A DNA stretch of 13,706 nt from DATBIS01 sp036556805 (GTDB lineage Bacteria > Actinomycetota > UBA4738 > HRBIN12): the NCBI GenBank assembly GCA_036556805.1, contig DATBIS010000054.1, forward strand, positions 1 through 13,706. Reading direction: 5' to 3'. Of the stretch, positions 1-6,940 are shown in pieces. Every line of letters starts with the position of its first letter. Position 1 is the stretch's first letter. Under the pieces are notes generated by a model. That model was not told the DNA's origin and did not search any database. It saw nothing but the letters and a program-made list of their open reading frames with translations. Both the position numbers and the translations under genes were made by a program.

Positions 1-195
1 GATCGCAGCGTGCAGATCGCTCAAAACACGAAGAACCTCGAAGGCGCGACCGTGCTCACCGCGCCCCCCACCGACGGCGCCTACACGAACGACATCGTGA
101 CCGAGGCGATCGGCAACTTGGAGGAGCTCGGCGTCGATGTCGACGGGAACGACTTCCAACCGATCCAGGTGACCCTCGAGGAGGGTGGCGTCTGA
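1..195 (+). CDS. ABC transporter substrate-binding protein, C-terminal fragment
   Basis: The frame is open from base 1 to a TGA at 193-195, so this is the last 64 residues of a gene that starts upstream of the window. The visible part contains GATVLTAPPTDGAYTNDIV, an acidic helix (TEAIGNLEELGVDVDG) and a final strand ending VTLEEGGV. This resembles the C-termini of periplasmic or lipoprotein substrate-binding proteins of ABC importers, especially the nitrate/taurine-like group, where a short tail of this kind closes the second lobe. The ligand cannot be read from this piece, and the signal peptide and binding pocket lie outside the window. A GTG at 10 could be mistaken for a start, but it has no ribosome binding site and the frame is open before it. 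Permease and ATPase partners, if any, would be upstream, because a hairpin and an unrelated gene follow. The family call rests on a short segment. Confidence 0.6.
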   Translation, partial: DRSVQIAQNTKNLEGATVLTAPPTDGAYTNDIVTEAIGNLEELGVDVDGNDFQPIQVTLEEGGV

Positions 196-216
196 GGACG
201 CGCTGACGGACGTGCA

Positions 217-243
217 ACGGGCGCCCGCGAAGCGGGCGCCCGT
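217..243 (+). terminator. Perfect 12-bp hairpin after the substrate-binding protein gene
   Basis: The arms ACGGGCGCCCGC (217-228) and GCGGGCGCCCGT (232-243) are exact reverse complements around a GAA loop. The hairpin begins 21 bases after the stop codon at 195. No T-run follows, as is common for actinobacterial terminators. It probably ends the upstream transporter transcript or protects its 3' end. Because it is symmetrical it would also fold on the other strand. The rest of 196-392 shows no gene that I can support. Confidence 0.65.
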
Positions 244-392
244 GAACACCGACGCGCTCCGACGCCAGCGCCGGGCGTCGCAGCTGCTCCACGCGCCACG
301 ACGGCGATCGCCCATCGAGCTTGTTCACCACCTCGAAGGGTGACGTTTTGACCGCCCCGCGGGTGGATACGAGCGAGCGAGGAGGTGCGGCG

Positions 393-620
393 ATGCCGGG
401 ACGGGCGAACGTGAAGAACGAGAAGCAGTACGAGGCGTTGAAGCGCAAGGGGATGTCGAAGGAGCGGGCGGCGAAGATCGCGAACTCGCCGGGCGCATCG
501 AAGCGAGGCGGAACGAAGTCGGGGTCCGGAGGCGATTCCCGTCAAGGCGGCACGACGGCGCAGAAGAAGGCAGCGGGTCGCAAGGGCGGCAAGGCGACGG
601 CGCGCAAGCGGTCCGGTTAG
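393..620 (+). CDS. Small basic KGG-type protein (DUF7218-like)
   Basis: This gene encodes 75 residues. The ATG at 393 is preferred over in-frame starts further up (321) because GAGGAGGT at 379-386 ends six bases before it and similarity to known proteins begins there. The N-terminal half, with NEKQYEALKRKGMSKERAAKIAN, resembles the short helical segment of actinobacterial proteins annotated DUF7218, in which a Rho-N-like domain often follows. Here that domain is absent. Residues from about 36 onward are a low-complexity tail of Gly, Ser, Lys and Arg ending KKAAGRKGGKATARKRSG, which is histone-tail-like and could bind nucleic acid. Such KGG-rich small proteins are often stress-induced in other bacteria. 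No partner gene is obvious; the STAS operon begins 45 bases downstream. The function is unknown, and DNA or RNA binding is inferred only from charge. Confidence 0.7.
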   Translation: MPGRANVKNEKQYEALKRKGMSKERAAKIANSPGASKRGGTKSGSGGDSRQGGTTAQKKAAGRKGGKATARKRSG

Positions 621-626
621 CGCTGG

Positions 627-655
627 TTGTGGGTGGAAGCTTCGTTCCGTAGCGT
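627..655 (+). promoter_or_regulatory. Candidate promoter for the STAS/HATPase operon
   Basis: TTGTGG at 627-632 and TAGCGT at 650-655 are separated by exactly 17 bases and fit a weak -35 and a TANNNT -10. Transcription would start near 662, leaving almost no leader before the GTG at 665, where I see no ribosome binding site. This is pattern matching only. Confidence 0.3.
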
Positions 656-664
656 TGGGCCGGC

Positions 665-979
665 GTGAGCGAAGGCTTCCGGATCGAGCCGCTGGACGGT
701 GACGGTGTCCGCCTGATCGGCGAGCTCGATCTCGCGTCCTACGACGAGGCGGCACATCAGCTGTCCCGGTTGCTCGAGTCGGACGGCGACGTCACGCTCG
801 ACATCTCGGAGCTCTCGTTCGTGGATAGCAGCGGCATCCGCCTGTTCATCCGGTTGCACCTCGCGCTCGAGGGCCGCGGGACGCTCACGCTCCGCTCGCC
901 GACCCCTCAGGTGGCAAGGATCCTGCGCATGTCGGGGGTCGCCGACGTGGGGATCGGCGTCGAGGAAAGCGGGCAATGA
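665..979 (+). CDS. STAS-domain anti-sigma factor antagonist (RsbV/SpoIIAA type)
   Basis: This gene encodes 104 residues, the usual length of a stand-alone STAS protein. The N-terminal strands (RLIGELDLASYDEA) and the signature ISELSFVDSSGIRLFI identify the family. The D54-S55-S56-G57 turn is where these proteins are phosphorylated on Ser by their cognate kinase. In known systems the unphosphorylated form binds the HATPase anti-sigma factor and frees the sigma factor, and a PP2C phosphatase regenerates it. The start is the GTG at 665; no closer start or clear Shine-Dalgarno is visible. Its stop overlaps the next start (ATGA at 976-979), so it is translationally coupled to the HATPase, the expected partner. 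A PP2C gene converges from the right, completing the set. The family is certain; the actual output is not known. Confidence 0.9.
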   Translation: MSEGFRIEPLDGDGVRLIGELDLASYDEAAHQLSRLLESDGDVTLDISELSFVDSSGIRLFIRLHLALEGRGTLTLRSPTPQVARILRMSGVADVGIGVEESGQ

Positions 980-1365
980 GCGACTCGACGACCACGAGAA
1001 CGTTCGCGGCGGATCGGGCGGTACTCGCCGACGTGCGAAGGTTCGTCGCGGCCGAAGCCGAGAGGCTGAGCTTCTCCGACCACGCGCACGACCTGCAGCT
1101 CGCCGTCAACGAGGCGTGCGCGAACGCCATCCTCCACAGCCAGACCCGGGAGATCCGCGTGTCGATCGGGTTGGTCGGCGCGTGCTTGCAGATTGCGGTG
1201 GAGGACGACGGCATCTACCGCGACAAGCTGCCGGTCCCCGAGGTCGATCGGGAGGGCCATCGCGGCATCCCACTGATGGCGGCCATGGTCGACAAGTTCA
1301 CGCTCCGACGCGGCACGGAGGAGCGACGGGGCACGCTCGTGCAGTTCGTGAAGTGCAAGAGCTGA
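976..1365 (+). CDS. RsbW-type anti-sigma factor, HATPase serine kinase
   Basis: This gene encodes 129 residues, a single GHKL ATPase domain. The N-box reads LAVNEACANAILHS, with E46 and N50 as the expected Mg-ATP residues. The G1 region is AVEDDGIYRD (about residues 74-83) and the G2 region is GHRGIPLMAAMVDKF (94-108). Proteins of this type phosphorylate a STAS partner and hold a sigma factor inactive. The gene overlaps the upstream STAS gene by four bases, so the two products are almost certainly partners. The G1 box is unusual: D-D-G is followed by IYRD rather than the usual second glycine, which may weaken ATP binding or mark a subfamily. No sigma factor gene is nearby, so the target is unknown and need not be a sigma factor. 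The gene ends 10 bases before the convergent phosphatase gene, with no hairpin between them. Confidence 0.87.
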   Translation: MSDSTTTRTFAADRAVLADVRRFVAAEAERLSFSDHAHDLQLAVNEACANAILHSQTREIRVSIGLVGACLQIAVEDDGIYRDKLPVPEVDREGHRGIPLMAAMVDKFTLRRGTEERRGTLVQFVKCKS

Positions 1366-1375
1366 CGGACCCGCT

Positions 1376-4021
1376 TCACTTCGCCCAGAGCACCAGCACC
1401 GCGATGTCGTCGCGCTGCTCGTCGCTGATCAGCGAGGTCACGTAGCGCTCGATTCGCTCGCGGATGTCCGCGGCCGACGAGGCCGGCGCGCCCCCCAGCA
1501 TGCGCATCAGGCCGGTCGGCTCGTCCGCGGCGATCTCGTCTCGCCGCACGATCCCGTCGGTGAAGGCGACCAGCGCCTCCCCCCGCCGAAGCCGGACCTC
1601 CACGTCCTCGACCCGGATCTCCTCCGTGACGCCCAGCAGCGTGCCGTAGGAGCCAAGCCGTTCCGTGCGGCCATCGAGCGCGATCCGCTGCGGCAACGGA
1701 TGACCTCCGGACGAGAGCACGACGCGCGCCCCCCCGTCCGTCTGAGGCTCGATCGCGAGGTAGGCGACCGTACAGAAGCGGCCGTCGAGGTGCTCGCGGA
1801 GCAGCGCGCGGTTGAGCGCCGCGAGGGCCTCGCTCGGGCGCTCGAGCTCCGCGGTCGCGCGGAGCGTGTGCCGCGCGAGACCCGTGATGGCCGCCGCCTC
1901 GAGCCCCTTGCCGCACACGTCGCCGATCACCGCGACCCACCGACCGTCACCGGCGTCGAACACGTCGTAGAAGTCCCCCCCGATCTCGTAGCCGGAAAAC
2001 GCCGGGAGGAAGAGCGCCTCGATCTCGAGCCCCGGGATCGTCGGCAAGGTCGGAGGGAGCAAGCCCTGCTGCAGCGTCCGGGAGGCGTGGTCGCGCTCGT
2101 GGTACAGGCGCGCGTTGTCCAGGGCTCGAGCCATCCGGCGCGCCGCCTCTCGGGCGAACCCGAGCTCGTCGGGGTCCCCGAAGTCGCGGATCGGACGCTC
2201 CACGACGAGCACGCCCGACGTCGAGCCCGCGATCGTGAGCGGCAGGCCGACGCCCGGCCACGCGTCTTCCTCGTCGTGCTGGATCAGGTGCACCCCTTCG
2301 CCGTCGAACGCGCGGTCGTAGGACTCGACGACGAGCGGTGACGGCTCCATTCGTTCGGCCTCGTGGCCGCGTGTGCGGATCCCTGCCTCGTCGACGACCG
2401 CGAGGACGGACGGCCTCCCCTGCTCGCGAACGCACAGGGTGGCGTGCCGGCCGAGGTGATCGACGGTCAATCGAACGATCATGGCGGCCGTCTCCTCGTA
2501 GTCGAGCGTGCGAGCGAGCTCTTGCGACACCCTCGCGAGCTCGTCGAAGCGGGACCTCGTCGCCCGCTCCCGTTCCTGGGAGCGGGCGCGCGCGATCGCC
2601 TGCGCACACTGCTCGCCGATCGAGCGCAGGAACGTGAGGTCGCTGTCGTGGAACGTGGAGTCGGGCGGATAGGAGGCCGAGAAGCCGCCGATGGCGGTCT
2701 CGCCCAGCAAGAGAGGAAGACAGACGAGCGCGTGGTCACGTTGCTCGCCCCTGCCTTTCAGCGCGGGATAGCGGCGATCCCGCTCGGCGGTCGTCGACAG
2801 CACGATCGGCCGGCGCTCGTTGATGGCGTCGGACATCGGCAGCGACTCGTCCATCGAGAACGACTGCCAATAGGGGTGGTCGTCGGGTTCGTAGCCGCTC
2901 GTCCCCACGAGGTCGACCCGACCCCCCTCGTTCAGGACTCCGACCGTGCCGGCGACGGCGCCCGCCAGACGGATCCCGTGGTTCAACATGACGTTCGTGA
3001 TCTCGTCCACCGTGGTCGCCCTTCCGAACTCCGCGGTGGCGTCCTTGAGGATCTCGTTGCGGTGGGCCTCTCGCGTCGCCGCGCGGCGTGCCTCGACCTC
3101 GGCGGAGAGAAGCCTCGCCGTGTCGATGGCAAGCGCGGCCCGATCGGCGATCTCCTCCGCGAGCTGGAGGTCCGCCTTTCCGTACCGTGCGTGCGTCTCC
3201 GCTCCGATGAGCGTCAGCGCACCGAAGGTCCGCTCACGGGAAGTAAGGGGTACGGTCATGGCGGACCGCAGTCCGAGCCCGCGGATCGATGCGAGCAGCT
3301 CGGGGTCGGGAATCAACTGCTGCAGCATCTCGTCCGTGATGGTCTCCGTCAGCTCGGACCGACCGGTGCGAATGACGTTGGGGACGCCGCTCGTCGAATC
3401 GGGGTCGGTCGGAAACCTTCGTTGCAGGTCCTTCGCAAGCTCGAGCTTGCTCGCATCGGGGTGCACGACGATCGCGTTGCGGATCTCGCCTCCCTCCAGG
3501 AGATCCACCGAGAACCAGTCCGCGAGCGCCGGCACGAGCACGTCGCCGAGCCCACGAAGGGTCGACTCGACATCGAGCGAGCCCGACATCACGTCGCCGG
3601 CGCGTGCGAGGAACGACAGTCGATCGCGTTCGACCGAGCCGGTGCGGAGCGCGCGGTCGAGCCGGGCGAGAAGCTGTGCGAGCACGACGGCCACGACGAT
3701 GAACAGGACGATCGCCCAGACGTCCTGCTGTCGAGCAAGGCCGAGCTCGCCGACCGGTTCCGTGAAGTACCGGTCGATGAAGAACACGGACATGGTCGTG
3801 GCGACGCCGGCGGCCAGGAGCCTTCCGAAGAACGTCGCGGCCACGACCACGAGCAGGTACGGAACACCGGGAAGCGTCGCGAACGCGTCGGTGCGAACGA
3901 TCGGGGTGATCGCGATCGGTCCTGCGACCGCGATCGCGAGGCCGGCGATCAGCCGCCGTCGATCGGGGGGCAGGAAGAGGCCGCCGAGTCGAGATCCGAA
4001 CGCAGGACCCGTGCGCCTCAT
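1376..4021 (-). CDS. Membrane-anchored multi-GAF SpoIIE-type serine phosphatase
   Basis: This gene encodes 881 residues. Residues 23-120 hold about four hydrophobic segments with the DUF4118-like stretch SVFFIDRYFTEPVGELGL, as in the membrane part of KdpD. Three GAF-like regions follow at about 135-305, 320-480 and 488-640; the third is the least certain. The PP2C domain runs from 645 to 880: LQQGLLPPTLP leads in, and the metal-binding acidic residues lie in GGDFYD (681-686), GDVCGKG (700-706), TDGI (821-824) and DD (871-872). Family members dephosphorylate STAS anti-anti-sigma proteins in response to signals sensed by the GAF domains. The natural substrate is the STAS protein encoded by the convergent pair. 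The ATG at 4021 has GAGGA-like bases just upstream, overlapping the stop of the polymerase gene seven bases away, so co-transcription with that gene is likely. The ligand of the GAF regions cannot be told from the sequence. Confidence 0.9.
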   Translation of the reverse strand: MRRTGPAFGSRLGGLFLPPDRRRLIAGLAIAVAGPIAITPIVRTDAFATLPGVPYLLVVVAATFFGRLLAAGVATTMSVFFIDRYFTEPVGELGLARQQDVWAIVLFIVVAVVLAQLLARLDRALRTGSVERDRLSFLARAGDVMSGSLDVESTLRGLGDVLVPALADWFSVDLLEGGEIRNAIVVHPDASKLELAKDLQRRFPTDPDSTSGVPNVIRTGRSELTETITDEMLQQLIPDPELLASIRGLGLRSAMTVPLTSRERTFGALTLIGAETHARYGKADLQLAEEIADRAALAIDTARLLSAEVEARRAATREAHRNEILKDATAEFGRATTVDEITNVMLNHGIRLAGAVAGTVGVLNEGGRVDLVGTSGYEPDDHPYWQSFSMDESLPMSDAINERRPIVLSTTAERDRRYPALKGRGEQRDHALVCLPLLLGETAIGGFSASYPPDSTFHDSDLTFLRSIGEQCAQAIARARSQERERATRSRFDELARVSQELARTLDYEETAAMIVRLTVDHLGRHATLCVREQGRPSVLAVVDEAGIRTRGHEAERMEPSPLVVESYDRAFDGEGVHLIQHDEEDAWPGVGLPLTIAGSTSGVLVVERPIRDFGDPDELGFAREAARRMARALDNARLYHERDHASRTLQQGLLPPTLPTIPGLEIEALFLPAFSGYEIGGDFYDVFDAGDGRWVAVIGDVCGKGLEAAAITGLARHTLRATAELERPSEALAALNRALLREHLDGRFCTVAYLAIEPQTDGGARVVLSSGGHPLPQRIALDGRTERLGSYGTLLGVTEEIRVEDVEVRLRRGEALVAFTDGIVRRDEIAADEPTGLMRMLGGAPASSAADIRERIERYVTSLISDEQRDDIAVLVLWAK

Positions 4022-4028
4022 CCCGTCC

Positions 4029-5384
4029 TCACCCGTCCTCGCTTCGTCCGGCGGGCCACTCGACGCCCTCCCAGGGGTCGTAGTCGACCTCGAGGGCCTC
4101 TTGCGCCGGGCGCTCGGCCTCCGGCACGTTCCGGAGGTTCACGCGGATCCGCGTCCACGTCGTGCTGCGCCCCCGCATCGAGTCCACGAGGACGTCCGTG
4201 GGACCCAGGAGCGAGGCGGCCGACGCATGCTTCGCCTTCCACCGCTCAAGACCTTCGAGCGCCTCGCGCTCCGTCGCCGCTCGCGCGATCTCGATCAGCG
4301 GCATCGTCGTGCGGCGGCGCCCGGTCGGACCGCTGGTCTTGCCGGGAGCCGGCGGCGGCACGAATCCCTCGGGGGTCGCCGGGCCGCCCTTGCGCTTCGA
4401 CGGCTGGACGCGGCGGGGCTCCCCCGGCTGCTTCTCGTACTGCGGTGGCCATGGGGCGTCGGCGAACCCCGCCGACTCGTGATGCGCGGAGAGTTCGAGC
4501 AGCGCGTCCAGCGCTCCGGCGGAGGCGTCCATCCCCTCCCACGCGTCGCCTTCCGCAGCGAAGCGGTCGGGCGCGGTCTCGACCGTGAACGCCGCCGGGT
4601 CGCAATCCGGGACCTCCTCCCACGTGAGCGGCATCGACACGCGTGCGTCGGATGTCGGGCGCACCGAGTACGCCGACGCAACGGTCCGGTCCTTTGCGTT
4701 CTGGTTGTAGTCGAGGAAGACCCCGTGGCGCTCCTCCTTCCACCACTTGCTGGTGGCGATCTCGGGCACCCGGCGCTCGACCTCGCGCGCGAGCGCGACC
4801 GCCGCGCGGCGCACCTCCGTGAACGACCACCGTGGTTCGATCCGGCTGTACACGTGGAAGCCGCGCGATCCCGACGTCTTCGGCCACGCCGTGAGGCCGA
4901 ACTCCTCCAGAACGTCCCTGGCGGTGAGCGCGACCTCCACCACATGCTCCCACGGCACCCCCGGAAGCGGGTCGAGGTCCACGCGGAGCTCGTCGGGATG
5001 GTCGAGGTCGTCGGCGCGCACCGGGTGCGGGTTCAGGTCGATGCAGCCGAGGTTCACGATCCACGCGAGCTGCGCGGCGTCCGACACCACGATCTCGTCG
5101 GCGGTCCGGCCCGACGGGAAGCGCAGTTCGACCGTCTCGATCCACGCCGGGCGTGAGGTCGGCGCGCGCTTCTGGAAGAAGAACTCCCCCTCGGCGCCGT
5201 TCACGTAGCGTTTGAGGGCCATCGGCCGTCCCTCGATGCCGCGCAGCGCCCCGTCGGCCACCGAGAGGTAGTAGCGGACGAGCTCGAGCTTCGTGAGGCC
5301 CGAGGCCGGAAAGAAGACCTTCCCCGGGTTCGAGATCGCGACCTCGCGACCGTCGAGCTCGAGCACCTCTTTCGGCGTGGGCAT
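4029..5384 (-). CDS. LigD-type NHEJ DNA polymerase/primase, stand-alone, with C-terminal extension
   Basis: This gene encodes 451 residues. Residues 1-300 match the archaeo-eukaryotic-primase-like polymerase domain of LigD: NPGKVFFPASGLTKLELVRYY near the start, the catalytic acidic pair in RVDLDP (D136, D138), SGSRGFHVYSRI (171-182, with H177) and VFLDYNQNAKDRTVASAYSV with D225 as the third metal ligand. Such enzymes fill gaps and add nucleotides, often ribonucleotides, at broken DNA ends in non-homologous end joining with Ku. Ligase and nuclease domains are absent, as in mycobacterial PolD-type proteins. After residue 310 comes a basic, Pro/Gly-rich linker and then a folded-looking segment (about 360-440) of unknown role. 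The ATG at 5384 has a TATCGT hexamer six bases upstream, which suggests a leaderless start. The phosphatase gene follows after seven bases. Ku and ligase genes are not in the window. Confidence 0.9.
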   Translation of the reverse strand: MPTPKEVLELDGREVAISNPGKVFFPASGLTKLELVRYYLSVADGALRGIEGRPMALKRYVNGAEGEFFFQKRAPTSRPAWIETVELRFPSGRTADEIVVSDAAQLAWIVNLGCIDLNPHPVRADDLDHPDELRVDLDPLPGVPWEHVVEVALTARDVLEEFGLTAWPKTSGSRGFHVYSRIEPRWSFTEVRRAAVALAREVERRVPEIATSKWWKEERHGVFLDYNQNAKDRTVASAYSVRPTSDARVSMPLTWEEVPDCDPAAFTVETAPDRFAAEGDAWEGMDASAGALDALLELSAHHESAGFADAPWPPQYEKQPGEPRRVQPSKRKGGPATPEGFVPPPAPGKTSGPTGRRRTTMPLIEIARAATEREALEGLERWKAKHASAASLLGPTDVLVDSMRGRSTTWTRIRVNLRNVPEAERPAQEALEVDYDPWEGVEWPAGRSEDG

Positions 5385-5396
5385 CCCACCACGATA
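5385..5396 (-). promoter_or_regulatory. Candidate leaderless -10 element for the NHEJ polymerase gene
   Basis: On the minus strand TATCGT (5396-5391) fits TANNNT and is followed by six bases and then the ATG at 5384. In actinobacteria this spacing is typical of transcripts that begin at the start codon. No clear Shine-Dalgarno or -35 is seen. The same layout occurs before the adenosine deaminase gene. Confidence 0.35.
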
Positions 5397-5424
5397 GGTG
5401 TGCGCGGCGCCTCGAGCGACCCGA

Positions 5425-6879
5425 TCAGAACGGGTACTCGGGCAGCTCTCCTCGCAGCGTGACCCACTGGCTCTGCGTGAACGCCTCGACGTTCGCCTGA
5501 GGCCCGCCGAGCCACGAGCTCCCGGTGCCCTTCACGCCGCCGAACGGGTTCACGACCTCGTCGGCCACCGTCTGGTCGTTCACGTGCACGACGCCGACCG
5601 GGATCCGGTCGGCGATCTCGAGGCCCTTCATCACGTCGCGCGTGAGGATGCCGAGCGACAGACCCTGCTCGCTCGCGCTCGCGAGCCCGACGGCCTCGTC
5701 GATCGAGTCGAACGGCACGACGGGAGCGACCGGGCCGAAGATCTCCTCGACGAACGCGGGCGAGTCGGCCGGCACGTCCGCGAGCACCGTCGGGCGATAG
5801 AAGAGACCCTCGAACGTCCCGCCCGCCGCGAGCCGTGCGCCACCCTCGAGACTCTCGGTCACGATCCGATGGATGCGGTCTCGCTGGCCCTCGTCGATGA
5901 CCGGGCCGAGCGCCACCTGGTCCGTCGCCGGGTTGCCCACCGGCGTGTGCTCCGCGTGCTTCGCGAGCACGTTCGCGTACTCGTCGGCAATGCCTCGCGC
6001 GACGAGGTGCCGACCGGTCGTCATGCAGATCTGGCCCTGATGCATGAACGATCCGAACGCTCCCACCGACACGGCGCGCTCGACGTCGACGTCGTCGAGC
6101 ACGAGCATCGCGTTGTTGCCGCCGAGCTCGAGGTGGCACCGCTTCACGTGCCTCGCCGCGAGCTGGCCGACCTCGCGGCCGGCGCGCGTCGAGCCGGTGA
6201 ACGAGACCATCGAGACCCCTGGGTCGGCGACGACGGCCTCCCCGATCTCGGGGCCGCCCGGCAGCAGGTGGAAGAGGCCCTGAGGCAGTCCCGCCTCCTC
6301 GAACACGCGCGCGAGCACGACGCCGCCGCACACGGCCGTGCGCGGATCGGGCTTGAGCAGTACGGCGTTGCCGAGCGCGAGTGCCGGTGCGACCGCGCGG
6401 ATCGACAAGATCAGTGGAAAGTTGAAGGGCGCGATCACGCCCACCACGCCGAACGGCACGCGCCGCGAGAAGCTGAGGATCGGGTCTCGCGTTCGCAACA
6501 ACTCGCCGTACGGCCGCGACGGGAGGCCCGACGCCTCGTAGCAGGCGCTTGCGGCGAACCACGTCTCGAGGCCGGCCTTCGGAGGGATCGAGCCGGACTC
6601 GCGGACGATCCAGCCCTGGATTTCCTCGCCGTGCTTCTCGAACAGCGCGCCCGCCCGCCGAAGCACCGCGGCTCGCTCCTGATAGTCGGCGGCCGCCCAA
6701 GGTCGCTGGGCATCGGTGGCGTGGGCGGCGGCGCGCGCGACGTCCTCGGCCGTCGCCGAGCCGAGGCGGCCCAGCTCCTCGCCGGTCGCCGGCTCCACGA
6801 CGGAGATCTCGGGACCGCCGCCTGCGGTCCACGATCCGTCGAAGATCTTGCCGGTCCAGTTCTCGGCGTCGAGCAGCAC
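5425..6879 (-). CDS. Aldehyde dehydrogenase, benzaldehyde dehydrogenase-like
   Basis: This gene encodes 484 residues, full length for a soluble NAD(P)-dependent aldehyde dehydrogenase. Visible motifs are the oxyanion-hole Asn in APFNFPLIL (N153), the cofactor lysine in LLKPDPR (K176), FTGSTRAGR (227-235), the general base in LELGGNN (E251), the nucleophile in HQGQICMTTGRHLV (C285) and EEIFGPVAPV. The HQGQICMTTGR context and overall style are closest to benzaldehyde (XylC-like) or vanillin-type dehydrogenases, which oxidise aromatic aldehydes to acids. Related enzymes have broad specificity, so the substrate is uncertain. The GTG at 6879 is chosen because GGAGGG lies five bases upstream, within a longer run of GGGA repeats. 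A perfect hairpin separates it from the secreted-protein gene upstream, so it probably has its own promoter or read-through expression. No other aromatic-degradation gene is visible nearby. Confidence 0.88.
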   Translation of the reverse strand: MLLDAENWTGKIFDGSWTAGGGPEISVVEPATGEELGRLGSATAEDVARAAAHATDAQRPWAAADYQERAAVLRRAGALFEKHGEEIQGWIVRESGSIPPKAGLETWFAASACYEASGLPSRPYGELLRTRDPILSFSRRVPFGVVGVIAPFNFPLILSIRAVAPALALGNAVLLKPDPRTAVCGGVVLARVFEEAGLPQGLFHLLPGGPEIGEAVVADPGVSMVSFTGSTRAGREVGQLAARHVKRCHLELGGNNAMLVLDDVDVERAVSVGAFGSFMHQGQICMTTGRHLVARGIADEYANVLAKHAEHTPVGNPATDQVALGPVIDEGQRDRIHRIVTESLEGGARLAAGGTFEGLFYRPTVLADVPADSPAFVEEIFGPVAPVVPFDSIDEAVGLASASEQGLSLGILTRDVMKGLEIADRIPVGVVHVNDQTVADEVVNPFGGVKGTGSSWLGGPQANVEAFTQSQWVTLRGELPEYPF

Positions 6880-6881
6880 GG

Positions 6882-6897
6882 CTTCCCTCCCTCCCTC
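6882..6897 (-). promoter_or_regulatory. Repeated GGGA ribosome binding site of the aldehyde dehydrogenase gene
   Basis: The minus strand reads GAGGGAGGGAGGGAAG directly before the GTG at 6879, giving three tandem GGG runs. The last GGAGGG has a five-base spacer to the start and decides the start choice. The run could also take part in a G-rich structure that affects translation. Confidence 0.5.
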
Positions 6898-6903
6898 ATG
6901 GCA

Positions 6904-6931
6904 GGAGGGCCGGCCTTGCGGCCGGCCCTCC
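6904..6931 (-). terminator. Perfect 12-bp hairpin after the secreted-protein gene
   Basis: GGAGGGCCGGCC (6904-6915) and GGCCGGCCCTCC (6920-6931) pair perfectly around TTGC. The hairpin lies 9 bases past the stop of the secreted-protein gene (6941) and before the aldehyde dehydrogenase start. No U-tract follows on the minus strand. A factor-independent or Rho-assisted terminator is the simplest reading. Confidence 0.7.
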
Positions 6932-6940
6932 CCTCGTGGT

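Noticed and set aside
1366..1375. Bidirectional terminator between the HATPase and phosphatase genes
   Set aside because: Only ten bases lie between the stops, and neither they nor the flanks form a convincing stem.
2363..4588. 741-codon plus-strand frame opposite the phosphatase and polymerase genes
   Set aside because: It crosses two well-supported genes antisense, with charge-biased, low-complexity protein and no motifs.
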